A stretch of 64,000 nt of DNA from Nostoc sp. 'Peltigera membranacea cyanobiont' N6 (GCF_002949735.1 NZ_CP026681.1:5610001-5674000), one strand, 5' to 3'; counted from the first letter of the stretch, positions 45,252 to 53,374 are shown. Notes: generated by a model not told the origin, from the sequence alone. Program-made: numbers and translations.

Positions 45252-45548
45252 TTAAAAAACTAAAGTAGAAATTGCATTTTCTTTCTGCTGCTCAGTCACA
45301 CCCAAATATCGCTCCAGGGCTGCAAGTGAGCGATGACCACTGATAGATTGAATGTGGCGCAGGGGTACTCCTGAATCACTCATCCACGTTAACGCCGTCC
45401 GCCGAAAGCTGTGGGAAGACATTCCCTTTTCATCCAAATCCACCCGCCGCAGTGCCTCACGTAATATTCGGTCAGCACTGGCCTTATGGATATGCCCCAG
45501 CCCGTGACGACCGGGGAACAAATGAGGATTTCTCCCTTTTAACTCAAT
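45252..45548 (-). pseudogene. Tyrosine recombinase C-terminal remnant
   Basis: About 98 codons without a start codon: FPGRHGLGHIHKASADRIL, then SSHSFRRTALTWMSDSGVPL (H-x-x-R box), SISGHRSLAALERYLGVT (GH and catalytic Tyr) and a short tail. The N-terminal DNA-binding domain and the first catalytic Arg are missing; a stop lies upstream at about 45557. It is inactive on its own but marks a past site-specific integration beside the direct repeat. Confidence 0.85.
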
Positions 45549-45587
45549 ACTATATTCTTATAAAAATTCCTTCAGTTTGGGATGTAT

Positions 45588-46010
45588 AGGGTATTGAGCC
45601 GAGATACAAGTAAAAAGCAGCAAGATGGTCTGGAAACTCTTGCTATGTATAGGGTTCAGGCATTTTTAAGTAAAATTGGCTCTATAGCGTAAATCTTGGG
45701 TATGTATCGCTACAAGAACTAGAGTTTTTATTAATTTTATTTACAGGTTTTACAGGTTGAACGATGAATATCTTTCGCAGTAAAACCCATTAAACTCTTA
45801 CAGGCAATGGATTACAGCCCCAAGTATTAGCCTCCTACCACAGAGTATTTATAATTCTCTTTGGTAGGCGAAAAGCAAATATGGGGTCAGAAGTGCCAGT
45901 GCATTCATGCACAAATTCTCATTAGACATGAAAAACAATAGAACGTATATATAGCAACGCTTTCCAGACCATCTTGCAGGTTTTTACACGTATCTCGGCT
46001 CAATACCTTA
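45588..46010. repeat. MITE-like element with ~65-nt imperfect terminal inverted repeats
   Basis: GGTATTGAGCCGAGATAC at 45589-45606 and its continuation to about 45652 are inverted at about 45945-46009 (GATGGTCTGGAAA and TTGCTATNTATA blocks also match), with a few mismatches. The ~290-bp interior has no ORF. It looks like a non-autonomous mobile element or a large hairpin RNA. Confidence 0.7.
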
Positions 46011-46102
46011 TATCTGCCATTGGTATGCCATTGAAATGCCATTCATATTCCTTATATTTGCCTTTAAAGAGAAATCCTTGTAAATACCTTATAAATGCCA
46101 TT
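46004..46102. repeat. 11-bp-periodic TGCCATT repeat array
   Basis: TGCCATT at 46015, 46026 and 46037 is spaced exactly 11 bp. Degenerate units lie in register at 46004 (TACCTTA), 46048 (TTCCTTA) and 46059 (TGCCTTT), and again at 46085 and 46096. The motif is close to the reverse complement of the TTGGCAT units at 46688-47896, so it may be a further, inverted block of the same partition or replication repeats. Confidence 0.6.
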
Positions 46103-46212
46103 GATTAGAGATATGGACAATCAGTAAGTTTTTGGTAGATTTGTTAATAATTTAACTTACAGTTTCAAACCCTCCTGCTTTTTGCTTAATTGAGATGCGC
46201 TCAATACCTGCT

Positions 46213-46291
46213 GGCTAACGTTCGCGATCGCCGGACTCAGACCAATACTGCTACTATACTCCAAAGTTCCGGTGCATTCCGGTTGTTAGGC
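46213..46291 (-). other. attC-like integron recombination site (candidate)
   Basis: Read on the minus strand, GCCTAAC (46291-46285) and GTTAGCC (46219-46213) bracket 79 bp with an inner complementary pair (CACCGGA/TCCGGCG). The stop codon TAA of the acetyltransferase remnant lies inside GCCTAAC, as is usual for gene cassettes. No integrase of the integron type is present in the window. Confidence 0.5.
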
Positions 46292-46415
46292 ATCTTCATC
46301 GGCGACCGGGACAGCAATATCGAAATGAAGCACATCTTCGCGTACCCCAAGCTTTGTGTAGAGTGCAATCGCAGGGTCATCCCCGATGTCCGCCTGCACG
46401 AAAATAACATCATTG
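46286..46415 (-). pseudogene. AAC(3)-I-type GNAT acetyltransferase C-terminal remnant
   Basis: The frame DVIFVQADIGDDPAIALYTK followed by LGVREDVLHFDI is the characteristic end of aminoglycoside 3-N-acetyltransferase I. The frame stays open upstream to about 46600, but those residues show no family similarity. Only the last ~45 residues are recognisable, so no active enzyme is made. Composition is richer in G+C than the surrounding DNA, which suggests acquisition from elsewhere. Confidence 0.72.
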
Positions 46416-46836
46416 CAATGCGAGTATGTATTGGGAACTTCCTCAATACGTATAACTATTCCATTACTGAATCGGCACTCTAGTTTTGATGATTTTCGTA
46501 TCGTCTTCCCCTCTGTCACGGTGGTTGACCTACTGAGGTAGGGGAACCGTGAAAGGAGGGCAAGTTTGTTGCCGCACCTGGGGGGCGCGTTTTTTCTCAA
46601 GAGAAAAAATGTCCGGACAGCAACATAGCTTGCTACTCACCAAAGGTTTTTTTGGGCTACTCAAATTAAAAACATCAGTGCATTGAGTTGGCATTTAAGT
46701 GGCACTGAATTGGCATTTTTTGACCATTCTATTGTCAATAAGCTTAGTTATTGATAAAAACAATATATACATAATGTATGCAGTGGCGTTAAATTGGCGC
46801 TCAATTGAGATTGAATTGGCGCTCAAGTGACGCTTA

Positions 46837-47860
46837 CAGCAATTTTCAGGTAATTGAACCACAAACTAAGTTAGACTGAAGAGATAATATTGTATGAATA
46901 GATGCCAGTATCTTACTCAAAGGATTTGCGTGAGCGTGTGATTATGGCGTGGGAAGCGAAAGAAGGCTCTCAACGCCAGTTGGCACAAAGATTCAAAGTG
47001 AGTTTGTCATTTGTAAGAAACCTACTGCGTCAGTATCGGGTAAATGGACAAATCGAGGCAAAACGACGTGGAGGATATCAAAAGCCAACGATTCAAAACG
47101 AGCATCTGGGCTTTATCCAGTCTTTAGTTGAGGGAAAAAATGATTTGCTACTTAGAGAATTATGCGATCGCTATGCAGAACGCACAGGGCTTAGTGTAAG
47201 TATTACTACAATGCATCGTGCGGTAGAAAAATTAGGCTTGCGGTGTAAAAAAAAAGTCTTTACGCCAGCGAGCAAGATACCCCAAGAGTACAAGAGTTAA
47301 GACATGACTATCGTCGAACTTTAGATAAAATTGATGTTAGAAACCTGATATTTGTCGATGAGGCTGGATTGAGTTTATCAATGTCACGCTTGTTTGCTAG
47401 AGCAGTGAATGGTGAAAGAGCAGTTGGCAGTATACCTGGAAACAAGGGTGGAAACGTTTCTTTGATTGGTGCTTTAAGCCTTGATGGACTGGTTGCAGCG
47501 ATGACTGTACCAGGAAGTACAAATACTGATGTATTCCTCACTTATGTAACTGAGATATTAATACCTCAGTTATGGAAAGGGGCGATCGTGGTCATGGATA
47601 ATCTCCGGGTTCATCACGCCGAACGTGTAAGAGTTGCAATTGAGTCGGTCGGTGCAAAAGTAAAGTTTTTGCCTCCCTACTCTCCAGATTTATCCCCCAT
47701 AGAACTGTGTTGGTCGAAACTCAAGCAATTTCTTCGTTCCTGTGAAGCACGCACACTAGAATCACTTGATCAAGCAATGGCTCTTGCTGTCAATTACATT
47801 ACCGAAGATGATGCCTTCGGTTGGTTCAACCACTGTGGTCTATTTACATGAAAATTGCTG
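46837..47860 (+). mobile_element. IS630-family insertion sequence inside the parC-like repeats
   Basis: The ends CAGCAATTTTCAGGTAATTG (46837) and, on the other strand, CAGCAATTTTCATGTAAATA (47860) form the terminal inverted repeat. TA is duplicated at 46835-46836 and 47861-47862. Length is 1024 bp. Removing it restores the 11-bp repeat GTGACGCTTAA in exact register. Confidence 0.92.
46902..47851 (+). CDS. IS630-family transposase, two frames joined by a -1 frameshift
   Basis: The first frame from ATG 46902 (MPVSYSKDLRERVIMAWEAK) has the HTH region and stops after PQEYKS at 47300. The second frame carries LIFVDEAGLSLSMSRLFARA (first Asp), GAIVVMDNLRVHHAE (second Asp) and PPYSPDLSPIELCWSKLK (Glu). 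Both are open across an A9-G run near 47248-47257. A -1 slip there gives KKSLYASEQDTPRVQELRH and a complete DDE protein. The A-run is a classic slippery site, so programmed frameshifting is likely and the element may be active. Confidence 0.87.
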
Positions 47861-47932
47861 TAAGTGGCGTTGAATTGGCATTTGAGTGGCGTATTTTTGA
47901 ATTCAATAGCATAAAAATAACTACTTGAGAAA

Positions 47933-48025
47933 ATGCAGCAAAAAAATAACCAATGGGCTAATTTTTCGCCTGATAAAAATGGTCAGTGGGTAGATTGGCA
48001 TGATTTATATTTGCACTTAATTTAA
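47933..48025 (+). CDS. Tiny ORF (30 aa) between the parC-like repeats and the ParM-like gene
   Basis: MQQKNNQWANFSPDKNGQWV continues to DWHDLYLHLI. It is rich in Trp and Asn, unlike random AT-rich sequence, and ends 28 bp before the ParM-like start. It may be a leader peptide, a small fragment or chance. I recognise no family. Confidence 0.25.
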   Translation: MQQKNNQWANFSPDKNGQWVDWHDLYLHLI

Positions 48026-48053
48026 AGGAAAGCTTTTAGGTAAACCACAGTCA

Positions 48054-49202
48054 ATGTCAAACTTGATAGTCAGTTTTGACCCTGGTGCTTCCTTGACCAA
48101 GATTGTTTACGAACTAGCAACTGAAGGCAAACCATGTTTGATGACAATGGAACCAGAGATGCTAAAGTTGCCTCAAAGTTCGATTGACGCTTATATGTCG
48201 AGTCGCAAGGGTCTGGAATCTCCTAAACCAGTAGATGAAGCCTGGGTGTCAAATCCTGCGGATGGTGATACACAATGTACGGTAGTTGGATTCCTGGCAC
48301 GGCAGTTTTCAGCATCTGCCAGACTCGATAAGCTCAAGTACGAAACCTCAATTCACAAAGCCCTAGCGGTGATTGGTGCGATCGCTCAACACAACAAATT
48401 GCCTAACAGGTTTTCACTATCACTGACCTCACTACTGCCCTATGGTGAATATCAAAATCGCCAAGCATTTGAGCAACAATTGCAGTCTGCACTCAAGGAT
48501 TTTAGGTTTCGGGGTCAAAGGTTGCGGGTGAAGCTGGAGCGATTCGAGTGCTTACCCGAAGGTGCGGGATTGGCAATGATTCGCCAACGCCAGAATGGTA
48601 AAGAATGGTTTAACGCCCAAACGATCGCAGTGCTAATGTTTGGGCATCGCAATACCAGCCTTCTATTATTTGAACGGGGCAAAATGACGGCGGGTTACAC
48701 CAATGGGCTGGGCTTTCACCAAATGGTAAAGCGAGTAATTGAGCGCACATCTGGACAGGATGCCACTGCTTTGACCTCTGCGATCTATGCAGCCGGTTCA
48801 GATATCACAACTGATAACCAAGCAATTCGCACTCTGGTCAAAAGCAGAGAACCTAAAAATATTGATTATGAATTGCAGATGATTGTTAATGCCATTGCTA
48901 CTGCTAAAGCTGAGTATTGGTCTAGGCTTTACGATTGGCTGGAATCAACTTTACCTGCGGTGAACGAGGTGATCTTAAGTGGTGGCGCAGCATTATATTT
49001 AGAGCAAGAGTTACAAGAGTGCTTTCAAGAAATTTCAACTTATTGGGGTGCTGACTTACAACAGCAGGTACAAGAAGTATTCAAGGATAAAAGTAATGAT
49101 TATTGCCATACTTTCCGAGAGCAGGAAGCTTTGTCGTTTAGGTTGATTGATGCGTTTGGTTTGTTTATGCGGTTTAGAGCGCAAATCGAGAAGGTAGCAT
49201 GA
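48054..49202 (+). CDS. ParM-like actin-family plasmid segregation ATPase
   Basis: 382 residues. Actin-fold signatures are the N-terminal phosphate-1 loop VSFDPGASLTKIVYE, LSLTSLLPYGEYQNR, a second phosphate-region IAVLMFGHRNTSLLLFE and the adenosine motif VNEVILSGGAALYLEQEL. Such proteins polymerise with ATP and push plasmid copies apart by binding a ParR-centromere complex. It overlaps the next gene by 4 bp (ATGA), giving the parM-parR order. An 11-bp repeat array lies upstream, but an IS630 insertion now separates the gene from the AT-rich spacer that probably held its promoter. AAAGGAAAGC precedes the start. Confidence 0.87.
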   Translation: MSNLIVSFDPGASLTKIVYELATEGKPCLMTMEPEMLKLPQSSIDAYMSSRKGLESPKPVDEAWVSNPADGDTQCTVVGFLARQFSASARLDKLKYETSIHKALAVIGAIAQHNKLPNRFSLSLTSLLPYGEYQNRQAFEQQLQSALKDFRFRGQRLRVKLERFECLPEGAGLAMIRQRQNGKEWFNAQTIAVLMFGHRNTSLLLFERGKMTAGYTNGLGFHQMVKRVIERTSGQDATALTSAIYAAGSDITTDNQAIRTLVKSREPKNIDYELQMIVNAIATAKAEYWSRLYDWLESTLPAVNEVILSGGAALYLEQELQECFQEISTYWGADLQQQVQEVFKDKSNDYCHTFREQEALSFRLIDAFGLFMRFRAQIEKVA

Positions 49203-49837
49203 CTACAAATAAAAAACAACCCAAAAATAATGACAATAATAGACAGCCCAATAGTAGCGGTAGTCGCAAATTGCCTGAACGAACTGATACTGACAGACAA
49301 AGACAATATAAAAATTTGACTCTTCGGCTTCGTGCTTACTCAAATACTGTTGATGCAAAGCTAATTATATATTTGCAAAAAGGAAATGGGGTCAGTACTA
49401 GCAAAGAGATGGTATTACAGGCATTACGAATGTGTTGGTTGCCTTTAGCATATCAAGCTCAAGCAAATACGGATGTAGAAATTAGTGATAAAGAGGTGCG
49501 TCAGGTAGGGTTAATTTGTTGTCATGCCCTGGAGCAACATTTGGCCTATTTGCGAATGGAACTAGGATTACCGCATAAATCAAGTGATGTTTTGCCTGTA
49601 CCTCTCAGCACTATGACCAATCCTCAAACGCTTGCTACTATGTTCGGTCTAGAAATTGGTAGTAGCAGTGGTATTGATAATGAAAATTATAGTAACGCTA
49701 GCGCTAAAGCTAAAAGTAAAGGCAATGGCAGTAGTAATAGTGACAACCAGCCAAAACACAAAATAGATTCTGATTCCTTTATTCCTGGTGAGGGGTCTTT
49801 CTATGATGAAACAGACGATATGTTTGAGAATATTTAA
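49199..49837 (+). CDS. ParR-like DNA-binding protein (RHH-type adaptor)
   Basis: 212 residues. The core about 35-85 reads QYKNLTLRLRAYSNTVDAKL and NGVSTSKEMVLQALRMCWLP, a plausible ribbon-helix-helix region as in ParR-type proteins. A helical middle and a disordered Ser/Asn/Lys-rich tail ending in acidic residues follow. In known systems ParR binds the 11-bp repeats through the RHH and contacts ParM with its C-terminal end. Overlap with the ParM-like gene supports that role. The assignment is from position and fold pattern, not a strong motif. Confidence 0.72.
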   Translation: MTTNKKQPKNNDNNRQPNSSGSRKLPERTDTDRQRQYKNLTLRLRAYSNTVDAKLIIYLQKGNGVSTSKEMVLQALRMCWLPLAYQAQANTDVEISDKEVRQVGLICCHALEQHLAYLRMELGLPHKSSDVLPVPLSTMTNPQTLATMFGLEIGSSSGIDNENYSNASAKAKSKGNGSSNSDNQPKHKIDSDSFIPGEGSFYDETDDMFENI

Positions 49838-49882
49838 GTATTTATTAATGCACATTTAGTCAAATCAGAAAGGAGATTTAAG

Positions 49883-50653
49883 ATGGCAGCAATTCACTTC
49901 ATGGATGGTGAAAAAGGTGGAGTTGGCAAGTCTTTGTTTGCACGGGTTATGGTGCAATACTGCATTGACAATAAACTCTCTTATGAATTGGTAGAAGCAG
50001 ACCAAAGTAATCCAGATGTGGGCGCATTTTACCCAGATAATCATAAAACAGCAGTTTTTAGCGAATCAGAGCGTAAAGCTTACGATGCTGATGAAATTTT
50101 TAATTTAGCACTAACAACTTCTGTCATTGTCAATTTACCTGCTCAAGTATACCCAGCAGTAACTGATTGGATTGAGCGTAATCAAATCCTAGAAATTACT
50201 GGGAAAAATAAGGTCAAAATATATAAGTGGTTTGTTTGTAGTGGTGGATATGACAGTGTTCAATTATTTATGCAATCTCTCGAACGCTTTGAGAACAAGA
50301 TTAAGCACATATTTGTACGCAATTATGGTTTATGCGATGACTGGAAACATGTAGATGGACGTAAGAATTTACAGGATTTAATCAAAGCTCATAAAGTAGC
50401 TGTCATCAATTTTCCCAAGTTCAGCTATCGAGAGCGGGATATCCTTGATGCCAATCAGATAAATTTTTCTGCGGCTAGAGATTATGGAGAGTTAGGTGTA
50501 TTGGGTAAGCAGCGATTACACAATTTTCTCAAAAAAGCTTCTGAGGAAATTGAGAAGGCTAAAATTTGGAACCTTCCAGCAGCTTCAATTACTTCCCCCA
50601 TAGAAAAAGTTGATGATGCTAATGTTAACGGCAAAGTTACTACCAAGAAGTAA
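49883..50653 (+). CDS. ParA/MinD-superfamily P-loop ATPase (MobD-like)
   Basis: 256 residues with the deviant Walker A motif MDGEKGGVGKSLFARVM at the N-terminus, ELVEADQSNPDVGAFYP (A' Asp region) and a middle part unlike classical ParA. It resembles mobilisation-associated ATPases of the MobD kind and other plasmid P-loop proteins. A strong ribosome binding site AAAGGAGAT precedes the ATG. It follows the ParR-like gene by 45 bp on the same strand, so co-transcription is likely. The C-terminal ~25 residues are Lys/Asn/Thr-rich and probably flexible. Confidence 0.75.
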   Translation: MAAIHFMDGEKGGVGKSLFARVMVQYCIDNKLSYELVEADQSNPDVGAFYPDNHKTAVFSESERKAYDADEIFNLALTTSVIVNLPAQVYPAVTDWIERNQILEITGKNKVKIYKWFVCSGGYDSVQLFMQSLERFENKIKHIFVRNYGLCDDWKHVDGRKNLQDLIKAHKVAVINFPKFSYRERDILDANQINFSAARDYGELGVLGKQRLHNFLKKASEEIEKAKIWNLPAASITSPIEKVDDANVNGKVTTKK

Positions 50654-50821
50654 TCTAATTCAGGAGTGCTGTACATGGATAGCGGGGCGTTTAGCCCGTG
50701 CAATTAATTTTACTTTTTTACTCAGGACTGTTTCGGTGACATCTCCCACCATCAAATAGGATTCCTATACCAAATGAGCGTAGGGAAAGAGGACGCGAAT
50801 TAGCTAAAAGCAAATACAGAT

Positions 50822-51607
50822 ATGAGTAATTCTCACACTGAAGAACTCGATTTAGACGATGAATTTTTGGATTCAGTTGCTGCTAGAGGCAAAGGACTGA
50901 GCCAAATTCCTTACCCAACTTTATTAGATTTAGCGATTCGAGGTAAAGATGATTCATTTAAAGCTAGGGTTTGGGAAATTGTAGTCCAAACCGGACTTGA
51001 CCCTGATGACCCAGCATTTCTGATGATGATTGCTACTGGCAGGCTACAAGTGCTGTTGGAAGACAATCCCAAAGAAATGGAAGCAATGTTTGACCTGTGG
51101 CAAACGCAGCTTTATGACCATCTCCAGACATATGAAAAGGCAGCAGTAAAAGGTCAGCAAAAAGCGATCGCTCAGGCTGTGACAGGATTAATTAGGCGTA
51201 CTGAATTTGAGCGTGCTATTCATTCAGTTCCTTCTCTAATTGCTGCGGGAATACTGCTATTAATTGCAGCTGGAGTGGGTGGACTGGTAAGTGTAGGCGG
51301 AATGTCTTGGTATCAATCCAGTCATCTAGATCCTGCTGGGCCACGCCAACTCACACAAGCCCAAGCCAATGCTTTGGAATGGGCAACCAGTAATGAAGGT
51401 AAGTTTGCTCACAACCTAATGCAATGGAATCAAGATTTGCTGAGTCGTGACCAAAACGGTCAACTTACTTGTGCTAAGGATGTCAAGCGTTTGGGGGTAA
51501 CACTGGAAATTGGAGCAAGTAGCAGAAAAGCCTCATCCGGGTTCTGCACGTTATGGACATCACCTGCTAATCAGCGCCAGTTTGTATCTAAACCGCGTCT
51601 ACCTTGA
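50822..51607 (+). CDS. DUF6753-like plasmid membrane protein
   Basis: 261 residues: an acidic N-terminus (EELDLDDEFLDSVAARGKGL), helical part with DPDDPAFLMMIATGRLQVLL, a single membrane helix at about 136-160 (SLIAAGILLLIAAGVGGLVS) and a C-terminal domain with QANALEWATSNEGKFAHNL. I recognise it as the cyanobacterial plasmid family labelled DUF6753, whose function is unknown. It lies in the same orientation as the partition genes, 168 bp downstream. Confidence 0.65.
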   Translation: MSNSHTEELDLDDEFLDSVAARGKGLSQIPYPTLLDLAIRGKDDSFKARVWEIVVQTGLDPDDPAFLMMIATGRLQVLLEDNPKEMEAMFDLWQTQLYDHLQTYEKAAVKGQQKAIAQAVTGLIRRTEFERAIHSVPSLIAAGILLLIAAGVGGLVSVGGMSWYQSSHLDPAGPRQLTQAQANALEWATSNEGKFAHNLMQWNQDLLSRDQNGQLTCAKDVKRLGVTLEIGASSRKASSGFCTLWTSPANQRQFVSKPRLP

Positions 51608-51759
51608 AAACCATAGTTTTTTGGAATTAGAGTAAAGCTCAGAACTCAAGCGACGAACGAATAATACACTCTCCTTAAAAACTCCAGGTTTCAAAATGGA
51701 CGGGATTTAAGTTAAAAAATTAGTTGTCAATTTCTCAATCGTAGAAGAGGATTCAGCAG

Positions 51760-52299
51760 ATGTTTACCTGCAAAGTTAACTGGCTTTGGCTGCTGGTAAT
51801 AGGAGGTATAGTTACAGCTTGTACCCCTACTACTGTAAATGTCAGTGGCAAGGATGAGAGGAATACGACTCAAGCTCAAACTGTGCCTGATTATCCGCCG
51901 ATGTATGATGTGGATGTTAAAGTTTGTGGCAACATCATTGCCCCGCTAAAAGATGGAAAACGTTGTGTAAATCAACAATTGCGTTTGTGGGGCCCAGTAG
52001 GAGAGGCAAAATTAGTTCGTGCTGGTATTTCTCTGCCATCAGTTTCTAGCGTAGAACATAAATTAGCGATCGCCTCAAAAGGCTGTTATCCTGTTTATTC
52101 CCAACCTAACCAGCAGCAGTTTTATTGGGCTAATTCCATTATTCAAGTCAACAGGGGAGGAACTGCACCCACAGTCGAAGTCAAGCCAACTCAACTTTCA
52201 AACCAGCAGATTGATGAGTTAATGACTAGTAAACTTTCCAGTCGGACAATTACAACATTTGGTGGGGTGGGATGCGAAGCTGCATCTTCGGTAAAATAA
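51760..52299 (+). CDS. Putative lipoprotein, plasmid-encoded
   Basis: 179 residues with a lipoprotein-type signal: basic start, hydrophobic WLWLLVIGGIVTAC with a lipobox ending in Cys21, then a Thr/Asn-rich linker. The mature part has several Cys residues (VKVCGNII, KRCVNQQL, KGCYPVYS, GGVGCEAA), suggesting disulphides and a periplasmic location. I recognise no family. It may belong with the preceding membrane protein in a plasmid surface or transfer function. Confidence 0.6.
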   Translation: MFTCKVNWLWLLVIGGIVTACTPTTVNVSGKDERNTTQAQTVPDYPPMYDVDVKVCGNIIAPLKDGKRCVNQQLRLWGPVGEAKLVRAGISLPSVSSVEHKLAIASKGCYPVYSQPNQQQFYWANSIIQVNRGGTAPTVEVKPTQLSNQQIDELMTSKLSSRTITTFGGVGCEAASSVK

Positions 52300-52377
52300 A
52301 GCTTTTACGGTTGAGGGTGGGTGGGCAAAAAAGTTACCCCACTAAAATGTGGGGCTACCGTGAGAGCCAGCAGATAA

Positions 52378-52701
52378 TTATGAAGCTTCAGCCCATCTAG
52401 CTGTACGTTGTTGTTTATGAGCTTTGCGCCGCTCCCGTACTGCATCCAAATCTTTCAGTCCATACAGACGTTTGGCGTATGCTAGTAGTTCATTGATGGG
52501 AGTTTCGCTATAATCCTGGCGAAACTGAATGTTATGTTCGTTCCAATCAAACTCTTGCTGATTAAAACGTGCTTGAGCAGCAAGTTCTCTGCCTGATTCC
52601 TCACGTAAAACTTCCAGTACCATTAATCGCACTTTATCCTGATAACCTATTACTTGATCCAACGCTTTTGTTTGTTGCTGATTACGAGTCATCTGAGTCA
52701 T
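52378..52701 (-). CDS. Small basic hypothetical protein, paralogue A
   Basis: 107 residues. The core YQDKVRLMVLEVLREESGRE, FNQQEFDWNEHNIQF and NELLAYAKRLYGLKDLDAV is shared with the gene at 52887. The C-terminal end is basic (RKAHKQQRTAR). There is no recognised family; a nucleic-acid-binding role is possible from charge. It is preceded by two short hairpins (52746-52759, 52799-52812). It belongs to a series of three related leftward genes. Confidence 0.6.
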   Translation of the reverse strand: MTQMTRNQQQTKALDQVIGYQDKVRLMVLEVLREESGRELAAQARFNQQEFDWNEHNIQFRQDYSETPINELLAYAKRLYGLKDLDAVRERRKAHKQQRTARWAEAS

Positions 52702-52745
52702 TTGATTATCCTTTGATTAACGAATTAATACATCTCACCTAGACA

Positions 52746-52812
52746 GCATCGACAGATGCCTTCTGAGTTAGAGTTCACTTTTAAATCTCTTGAATTCAGC
52801 AGCAATCGCTGC
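52746..52812 (-). promoter_or_regulatory. Leader hairpins of the first FDW-type gene
   Basis: GCATCGACAGATGC at 52746-52759 and GCAGCAATCGCTGC at 52799-52812, each a 5-bp stem with a 4-nt loop. The first lies 45 bp before the start of the 52378-52701 gene. Similar hairpins precede the two related genes upstream. Confidence 0.55.
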
Positions 52813-52886
52813 CTTCAATTCTGTTTATTGAATGCGGGTGGATGGGAAATAGAATGCCCAGAATTAGATAATTCAGGGCATCATAA

Positions 52887-53318
52887 TTAATCGTCAATTT
52901 CTATATCTTCGTCATCTTCATCTTGGTCAAAATCGTCATTTATCGAGTCATCAGAGTTATTACTCAAACTATTGAGTCCGTCCATGCGTTTAGACCGAGC
53001 AGCTTTATGAGAAGCACGTCTATCTCGAATTTCATCAAGATTATTCAAGCCGTAAAGTTTGCGGGCATAATTCACCAGTTCTTTTAATGGTGTATTTACA
53101 TAGTCCTTACGGAATTGGGAATTGTGTTTGTCCCAATCAAACTCTTGTCCGTTAAATCTGGCTGCTGCTGCTAATTCTCTTCCTGATTCTTCCCGCAATA
53201 CTTCAATTACCATCAGGTGTACTTTTTCCTGATAAGTCATTACTCGTTCTAAAGCAGGAATATGCCTTTCAATTTTACGTGATGCTTTAGCCGTTTTGCG
53301 AACGTTAGCGTTAACCAT
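52887..53318 (-). CDS. Small hypothetical protein with acidic tail, paralogue B
   Basis: 143 residues. Residues about 25-105 parallel paralogue A (YQEKVHLMVIEVLREESGRE, FNGQEFDWDKHNSQF, KELVNYARKLYGLNNLDEIR). It has an added basic N-terminus and an acidic Asp/Glu/Asn tail (DDFDQDEDDEDIEIDD). No family recognised. A GCATCGAAAGATGC hairpin precedes it at 53361-53374. Gene duplication within the plasmid explains the similarity. Confidence 0.6.
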   Translation of the reverse strand: MVNANVRKTAKASRKIERHIPALERVMTYQEKVHLMVIEVLREESGRELAAAARFNGQEFDWDKHNSQFRKDYVNTPLKELVNYARKLYGLNNLDEIRDRRASHKAARSKRMDGLNSLSNNSDDSINDDFDQDEDDEDIEIDD

Positions 53319-53360
53319 GAGAATTACTCCTCAATATTTAGTATTTTTCTCATATAAACA

Positions 53361-53374
53361 GCATCGAAAGATGC
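53361..53374 (-). promoter_or_regulatory. Leader hairpin of the second FDW-type gene
   Basis: GCATCGAAAGATGC, a 5-bp stem and 4-nt loop, 43 bp before the start codon; nearly the same as the hairpin at 52746. Confidence 0.55.

Larger units (their letters stand above)
46688..47896. repeat. parC-like centromere: 11-bp direct repeats in two groups, split by an IS630
   Basis: Group one is TTGGCATTTAA, GTGGCACTGAA, TTGGCATTTTT at 46688-46720. After a 62-bp AT-rich spacer, group two starts with GTGGCGTTAAA at 46783, then TTGGCGCTCAA, TTGAGATTGAA, TTGGCGCTCAA, GTGACGCTTAA (split by the IS), GTGGCGTTGAA (47864), TTGGCATTTGA and GTGGCGTATTT (to 47896). The consensus is KTGGCRYTNAA with an exact 11-bp period. 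Two groups of 11-bp repeats flanking a promoter is the layout of plasmid R1 parC, and ParM/ParR-like genes follow directly. Confidence 0.85.

Noticed and set aside
46190..46483. Plus-strand 97-aa ORF
   Set aside because: The opposite strand carries the recognisable acetyltransferase tail, so this is its shadow.
46688..47896. Possible CRISPR or simple satellite from the regular repeats
   Set aside because: The units are 11 bp and contiguous, with no spacers, and no cas genes occur in the window; the context of ParM/ParR-like genes fits a centromere.
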